Shown here one piece after another: positions 60,552-64,000 of a stretch of DNA of 64,000 nt (its first letter is position 1; every line of letters begins with the position of its first letter). Position numbers and translations under genes: made by a program. The stretch is from SZUA-186 sp039714155. Lineage in GTDB: Bacteria; Pseudomonadota; Gammaproteobacteria; UBA9214. The stretch is from assembly GCA_039714155.1 (NCBI GenBank), contig JBDLJX010000001.1, positions 89,233 to 153,232 on the forward strand, written 5' to 3'. The notes beneath the pieces are model-generated. The model made no database searches. It was not told where the DNA came from and saw only the letters and a program-made list of their open reading frames with translations.

Positions 60552-60895
60552 TGATAGTCTCCATGGCCGTGATGTTGTTCTTCTCAATATCGATTCTTTC
60601 CTTTCCTTATGTAAAATTATAATACCAGGCTACTTCCAGATAACTCACAAATTGGAAACCGGATGTCTGTAATCCGGCGGAATATGATGGGCAAGTCAAA
60701 CGCCAGGCAGTACTACAACAGGCAAAAAATGCGTTGAACCAGCGTTTTCTAAACAGAATCTGGCCGGCAGGATAGAAGGGTATGGGATTACACGCAAGCC
60801 AACAGATGACGCGAAGACATCACCTGTAGGGATAAATTATTTAATTCGAAATGGCGGATTGCGAAGTGTTCAACTACGATGGATCACAGCACGGT
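60552..60895. other. Gap between the small gene and the BTAD regulator
   Basis: No gene is supported here. On the minus strand a TATAAT-like -10 hexamer lies at 60621-60616, about 65 bases before the small gene's start, but no convincing -35 box or sigma-54 (TGGCA-N-TTGC) site was found at standard spacing. Activation by the upstream regulator is one explanation for a lone -10. Confidence 0.4.
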
Positions 60896-61834
60896 TCAGG
60901 CCGACTGCTTCCGCATACGCGCGTTCTTTAGTGAAATATAGAGTGATTCAGTGTCGGACTCGGGCTGCAGACCAAGCACGATGGAAAGGACTTGCCGGCA
61001 ACGGCGATAGACTGACATGCCTTCCGAGATCCGGTGGGTTTCAAGACAGCAAGTCATAAGGCGCTGGTAGAATACCTCGATGAGATCATCAACCTCAAGA
61101 CCTTTCTGGTAGCACTGCATGGCACGGTCCCAGAAACTGTGGATCTCCCAGTAACGTCCAACGCCCAGCAGATTATAGATAAACTTGCTGCGCAGTCGCT
61201 CCCGCAATGACACGGAGGAGGAAGTCATATCTTCCCGGGCCAGGAAGTGGTGCTGGTAAAGACTGAACATCTTGCCGGTTAGCTGATCAAGCCTGACTGC
61301 GTCCCTGCCTGTGGCGTCACGGTTGCGAATGCGCTGAACCTGGCCGAGCAAACGCTCAAATGCCCAGACATCAACCCAGCAATACCGGGAATCCAGCGAC
61401 AAGCGCCCGTCTCGCAATACCAGGATCCGGTCGTCATCAAAGATCTTGCGTAGACGGTACAACGTGGTATCAAAGGATCGCTGGGTGTTATCGCCATCGG
61501 CATCCGGCCACAGTGCCGTGGATATACTACTGACACTGACATCGCGGCCACCCAGGGCAATCAGTGTTTTCAGCAATTCCAGGGGTTTGTGCGGGGCCTT
61601 GCGGCCGAAATCAGCCGGTTGGCCCTTGAGCAACAGGGAAAACCGTCCGAGAGTATAAATCATCACCGGCCAGGTGTAGCCATCATTTTCCAACGACGGG
61701 AACTGGCTGATGGCGGCTTCGACGCGCTTTCCGGGCTTGACCCTGCGATCCGACTTGCGACGGAAAAATGACATATCGTCAACTTCCGACAAGTGGACCT
61801 GTTCAAAACCCTTGAGCGTTAATTGTTCTTCCAT
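60896..61834 (-). CDS. Stand-alone BTAD/SARP-type transcriptional regulator
   Basis: A 312-residue predicted DNA-binding activator. Residues about 55-150 form a winged helix of the OmpR type (IYTLGRFSLLLKGQPADFG, KPLELLKTLIALGGRDVS, ALWPDADGDNTQRSFDTTLYRLRKIFDDD). Residues 150-300 form a bacterial transcriptional activation (BTAD) domain with TPR-like helices (CWVDVWAFERLL, YQKGLEVDDLIEVFYQRLM). This arrangement also ends large MalT-like regulators, but no ATPase domain is present here. The basic N-terminal 50 residues are unplaced. It is upstream of the small gene and the sorting-signal gene on the same strand. Confidence 0.85.
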   Translation of the reverse strand: MEEQLTLKGFEQVHLSEVDDMSFFRRKSDRRVKPGKRVEAAISQFPSLENDGYTWPVMIYTLGRFSLLLKGQPADFGRKAPHKPLELLKTLIALGGRDVSVSSISTALWPDADGDNTQRSFDTTLYRLRKIFDDDRILVLRDGRLSLDSRYCWVDVWAFERLLGQVQRIRNRDATGRDAVRLDQLTGKMFSLYQHHFLAREDMTSSSVSLRERLRSKFIYNLLGVGRYWEIHSFWDRAMQCYQKGLEVDDLIEVFYQRLMTCCLETHRISEGMSVYRRCRQVLSIVLGLQPESDTESLYISLKNARMRKQSA

Positions 61835-62178
61835 TTTTTCCTGCCTGGCGATTCTTATTCAGCCCGCACTCCCTGCAATAATTTTAGATTGTGTTAAACA
61901 CTGCCAAGCGTCAATAGATCGTACTTTAGCAAAGTCTTATTTGCCCTGCATCAAGTTTTCTCAATTAAATATGTAATGTATTTACACTCTTAGCAATTGT
62001 ACTGAAGTACTATCACATAACTTGCTGATATACAGGATGATATTTTTCCTCTAAACAGTGTGTGACTTTCGTCCTTGGTTACGAATAACGACGATTTGTC
62101 ATATTGTTCAGACAGGCGTGTTTGCAACGGGAATGGGTACGGCAAAAGACCATAAGAAATATCAGTTTTTTTATGTAA
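61835..62178. other. AT-rich divergent gap between regulator and RND remnant
   Basis: This region is clearly richer in A and T than its neighbours and lacks supported genes. It has short direct and inverted motifs (for example GTAC-TGAA-GTAC near 62001-62012) that could be regulator sites, but no repeated pattern is strong enough to name. A frame from 62058 shows no recognisable domain. Confidence 0.4.
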
Positions 62179-62670
62179 TCCGGGACCACAACGACTTGCC
62201 GATTTCAGCGACCGATACTGTTCGCTCTACAGAGCCCTGGTTATGCGCAAATAATGGTGGGGTACTACCGTTCGTTTCGCCTGCCCTTGCTCGTCATGGT
62301 ATCAATCCCGCTGGCGATGATCAGTGTCTTCCCCGGTTACTGGATACCGGGGGTGACATTCTCGGCAGCATCCATAATCGCTGTGATCGCACTGGCCGGT
62401 GTCCTCGTACGTAATTCGCGGCTGATCATCGATTTTATACAGGCTTATCAATCACAAGGATTCTCACTGGATGACACGATCCGCGAGGCTGCCACGGTGT
62501 GCCTGCGACCGATTCCCCTGACGACACTGGCCATCATATTCGGGACCGCCATTATGGTGCCGGATACCGTGATCAGGAGGCTGGCGATCAGTCTGATTTA
62601 TGGTGTGGCCAGTTCAGCCCTGTTTACCGTGTACGTGATCCCACTCTTGTATCGCCGACTTTTCAGCTAA
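62179..62670 (+). pseudogene. C-terminal remnant of an RND efflux permease
   Basis: The frame is open from about 62179, with an ATG at 62254. Its last 138 residues align by eye with the final four membrane segments of AcrB/CusA-type RND permeases: YYRSFRLPLLVMVSIPLAMI, FPGYWIPGV, AGVLVRNSRLIIDFI, TVCLRPIPLTTLAIIFGTAI and LAISLIYGVASSALFTVYVIPLLYRR. Intact permeases exceed 1000 residues, so about 85 per cent is gone. The stop is 14 bp before the patatin gene, suggesting the ancestor was an operon partner. It might also be an expressed fragment. Confidence 0.75.
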
Positions 62671-62684
62671 AAGGAAATAAATTA

Positions 62685-63605
62685 ATGAATCATCAAACAC
62701 AATCTTCCTCAGCGATTGGCCTTGCGCTGGGTAGTGGCGCATCCAGGGGCTGGGCACACATAGGTGTTATAAAAGCCTTGTCAGAACTGGATATTCACCC
62801 AAAGGTCGTATGCGGTTGTTCCATTGGCGCAATCGTCGGCGCTTCTTATGTTTCGGGTAGCCTTGACAAGCTGGAACACTGGGTACGCGCATTAACCAAA
62901 GTGGAGCTTGCCAGATTTATCGAACTGAATCTGTCACTAAACGGCTTTGTTGACACTGAAAAGCTGCAGGAGTTTCTCTTTCAATGTGTATGCCGCGAGG
63001 ATGAGTCCATTGAGGATATCAGTGCGAATTTCGCATCCGTTGCGACTGATCTGGAAACAGGCAGAGAGATATGGTTTACCAGGGGACCGCTGATAGATGC
63101 GGTTTGGGCCTCGATATCCCTGCCAGGTCTTTTCCCGGCATTACAGCATCAGGGAAGATGGCTGGTAGATGGTGGATTGGTTAATCCGGTACCTGTGTCC
63201 GTTTGCCGTGCTTTGGGCGCGGATATTGTGATATCCGTCAACTTGAACGGGGATATCGTCGGAAAGCATTTCATTCAGGAACGTAACAGGCAGGAAACCG
63301 GAAGCGAGAATGTCCTGGATATGTTATCAAGCGCAGTAAAACAATATTCACCGTCTATTTTCAAGGGCAAAAAAGAAAGAACCTCCCCACCGGGTCTGTT
63401 CGATGCTATAGCAGGCTCTATCAATATTGCGCAGGACAGAATAACGCGCAGTAGATTGGCAGGAGATCCGCCGGATATCATGCTTTCTCCAAAACTATCG
63501 CACATTGGCCTGATGGAGTTTTATCGTGCGGAAGAAGCAATCCAGGAGGGGCGAGATTGCGTGATGCGCATGTTGCCCGAAATACGTCATGTACTGGGTA
63601 AGTAA
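62685..63605 (+). CDS. Patatin-like phospholipase (RssA-type)
   Basis: A 306-residue Ser-Asp dyad lipid acyl hydrolase. The oxyanion loop is GLALGSGASRGWAHIGVIKAL near 12-32, the nucleophile is S46 in GCSIGAIVGA, and the dyad Asp is about D162 in LVDGGLVNPVPV. The core matches RssA/YchK-type proteins. No signal peptide is seen, so it is probably cytoplasmic or peripherally membrane-bound. AAGGA sits 9 nt before ATG 62685; a longer in-frame start at 62499 lies within the RND remnant in another frame. Confidence 0.9.
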   Translation: MNHQTQSSSAIGLALGSGASRGWAHIGVIKALSELDIHPKVVCGCSIGAIVGASYVSGSLDKLEHWVRALTKVELARFIELNLSLNGFVDTEKLQEFLFQCVCREDESIEDISANFASVATDLETGREIWFTRGPLIDAVWASISLPGLFPALQHQGRWLVDGGLVNPVPVSVCRALGADIVISVNLNGDIVGKHFIQERNRQETGSENVLDMLSSAVKQYSPSIFKGKKERTSPPGLFDAIAGSINIAQDRITRSRLAGDPPDIMLSPKLSHIGLMEFYRAEEAIQEGRDCVMRMLPEIRHVLGK

Positions 63606-63890
63606 ATCCCGGAAAACAGTTCGTGAGAATACTCAGAAAGGTGAGATGCTGTTGATAAGCTGCGCCCGGCCAGCCTTCCTGTATGCAGGGTGAATTGCAA
63701 CCACTTGCGATGCCGGTCCGCATAACTCCGGTAGCCATTCGCAGTTCTCGATGGCTTGGGGAGTAAGCCAAATCTAAAATTATCGCGATTTTGGGCAATC
63801 ATGTCAGACACCCACTGATTGGCCAGCGCGGACCTCAGCGGCCGTATACACCGAAAAAACATACCTTTACACAGGAGCCAGGTAATTCAA
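63606..63890. other. Gap between the patatin gene and the HPF/cold-shock gene
   Basis: These 285 bases separate convergent genes. I see no supported gene or clear terminator hairpin. A 91-codon minus frame (63587-63862) overlaps the patatin 3' end and has no recognisable features. Confidence 0.4.
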
Positions 63891-64000
63891 CTACGGAATG
63901 TGGTGCTTGCCCACCAGGGTCACTGTACTCGCCTGTGGCCCTCTTTCCCCCATCTCTTCCACGAAACGCACCTCACTGCCGACTTCCAGCTTGTTGAAGG
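63891..64000 (-). CDS. C-terminal end of HPF/RaiA-type protein with cold-shock domain (partial)
   Basis: The minus frame entering from the right edge gives 35 residues and a stop at 63891-63893: FNKLEVGSEVRFVEEMGERG, then PQASTVTLVGKHHIP. This fits the last strands of a cold-shock domain of the kind fused to ribosome-hibernation-factor (HPF/RaiA) domains in proteobacteria, which often end LVGKHH or similar. Only the tail is visible, so the N-terminal domain is presumed, not seen. Confidence 0.65.
   Translation of the reverse strand, partial: FNKLEVGSEVRFVEEMGERGPQASTVTLVGKHHIP

Noticed and set aside
62058..62414. 118-codon plus frame before the RND remnant
   Set aside because: It is in a different frame from the RND tail and shows no family pattern.
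63587..63862. Minus frame of 91 codons after the patatin gene
   Set aside because: It overlaps the end of the patatin gene and has no domain, promoter or Shine-Dalgarno support.

Overview
The window reads as a stretch of chromosome from a gammaproteobacterium, probably near the Chromatiales and other sulfur-oxidiser-like lineages. The evidence is the conserved gammaproteobacterial gene order: rpoS-nlpD-pcm-surE-truD-ispF-ispD-ftsB-eno-kdsA-pyrG, then accA-dnaE-rnhB-lpxB-lpxA-fabZ-lpxD-skp-bamA-rseP-dxr-cdsA-uppS-frr-pyrH-tsf-rpsB, then map-glnD-dapC-dapD-dapE. Moderately high GC, many PLP-enzyme and LPS genes and a VPxPA-type C-terminal sorting signal fit an environmental Gram-negative. The species cannot be named from this sequence. 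No rRNA, tRNA, CRISPR array, prophage or intact transposase gene was seen.

Layout. 1-4200 (minus): 5' end of recJ, then alaC-hom-thrC for threonine and alanine metabolism. 4304-5017 (plus): two small conserved genes. 5100-14309 (minus): cfa, rpoS, nlpD, a DedA-like membrane gene, pcm, surE, truD, ispF, ispD and ftsB, with one Smr-domain gene on the plus strand. 14311-14763: two mobile-looking non-coding elements. 14800-24868 (minus): eno, kdsA, pyrG, tilS, accA and dnaE. 25168-26250 (plus): a membrane diguanylate cyclase. 26268-40715 (minus): one long envelope and translation block covering lipid A, BamA/Skp, RseP, isoprenoid and CDP-DAG synthesis, ribosome recycling, UMP kinase, EF-Ts and S2. 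40958-44427 (plus): map-glnD. 44461-45409 (minus): a glyoxalase-family remnant and an EamA transporter. 45504-52693 (plus): dapC-dapD-(yffB remnant)-dapE and a TRAP transporter with a TatT lipoprotein. 52694-59424 (mostly minus): a DUF302 protein, a lipoprotein esterase (plus), tsaB-yoaA, and a TPR lipoprotein with PBP1b. 59599-61834 (minus): a sorting-signal protein coupled to a small protein, behind a BTAD-type regulator. 62179-63605 (plus): an RND permease remnant and a patatin-like phospholipase. The window ends in the 3' end of an HPF/cold-shock hybrid gene.

The coding content is mostly housekeeping and well recognised. The unexplained material is non-coding or degenerate: a 270-bp element of three almost abutting inverted-repeat stems that touches the ftsB start codon; a 159-bp TA-flanked palindromic element present twice with two differences; a twin-hairpin repeat family; and gene remnants left in otherwise tight operons (yffB between dapD and dapE, a VOC/glyoxalase tail beside glnD, an RND tail beside the patatin gene). 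The accessory locus at 59.6-61.8 kb is the best candidate for a poorly described system.
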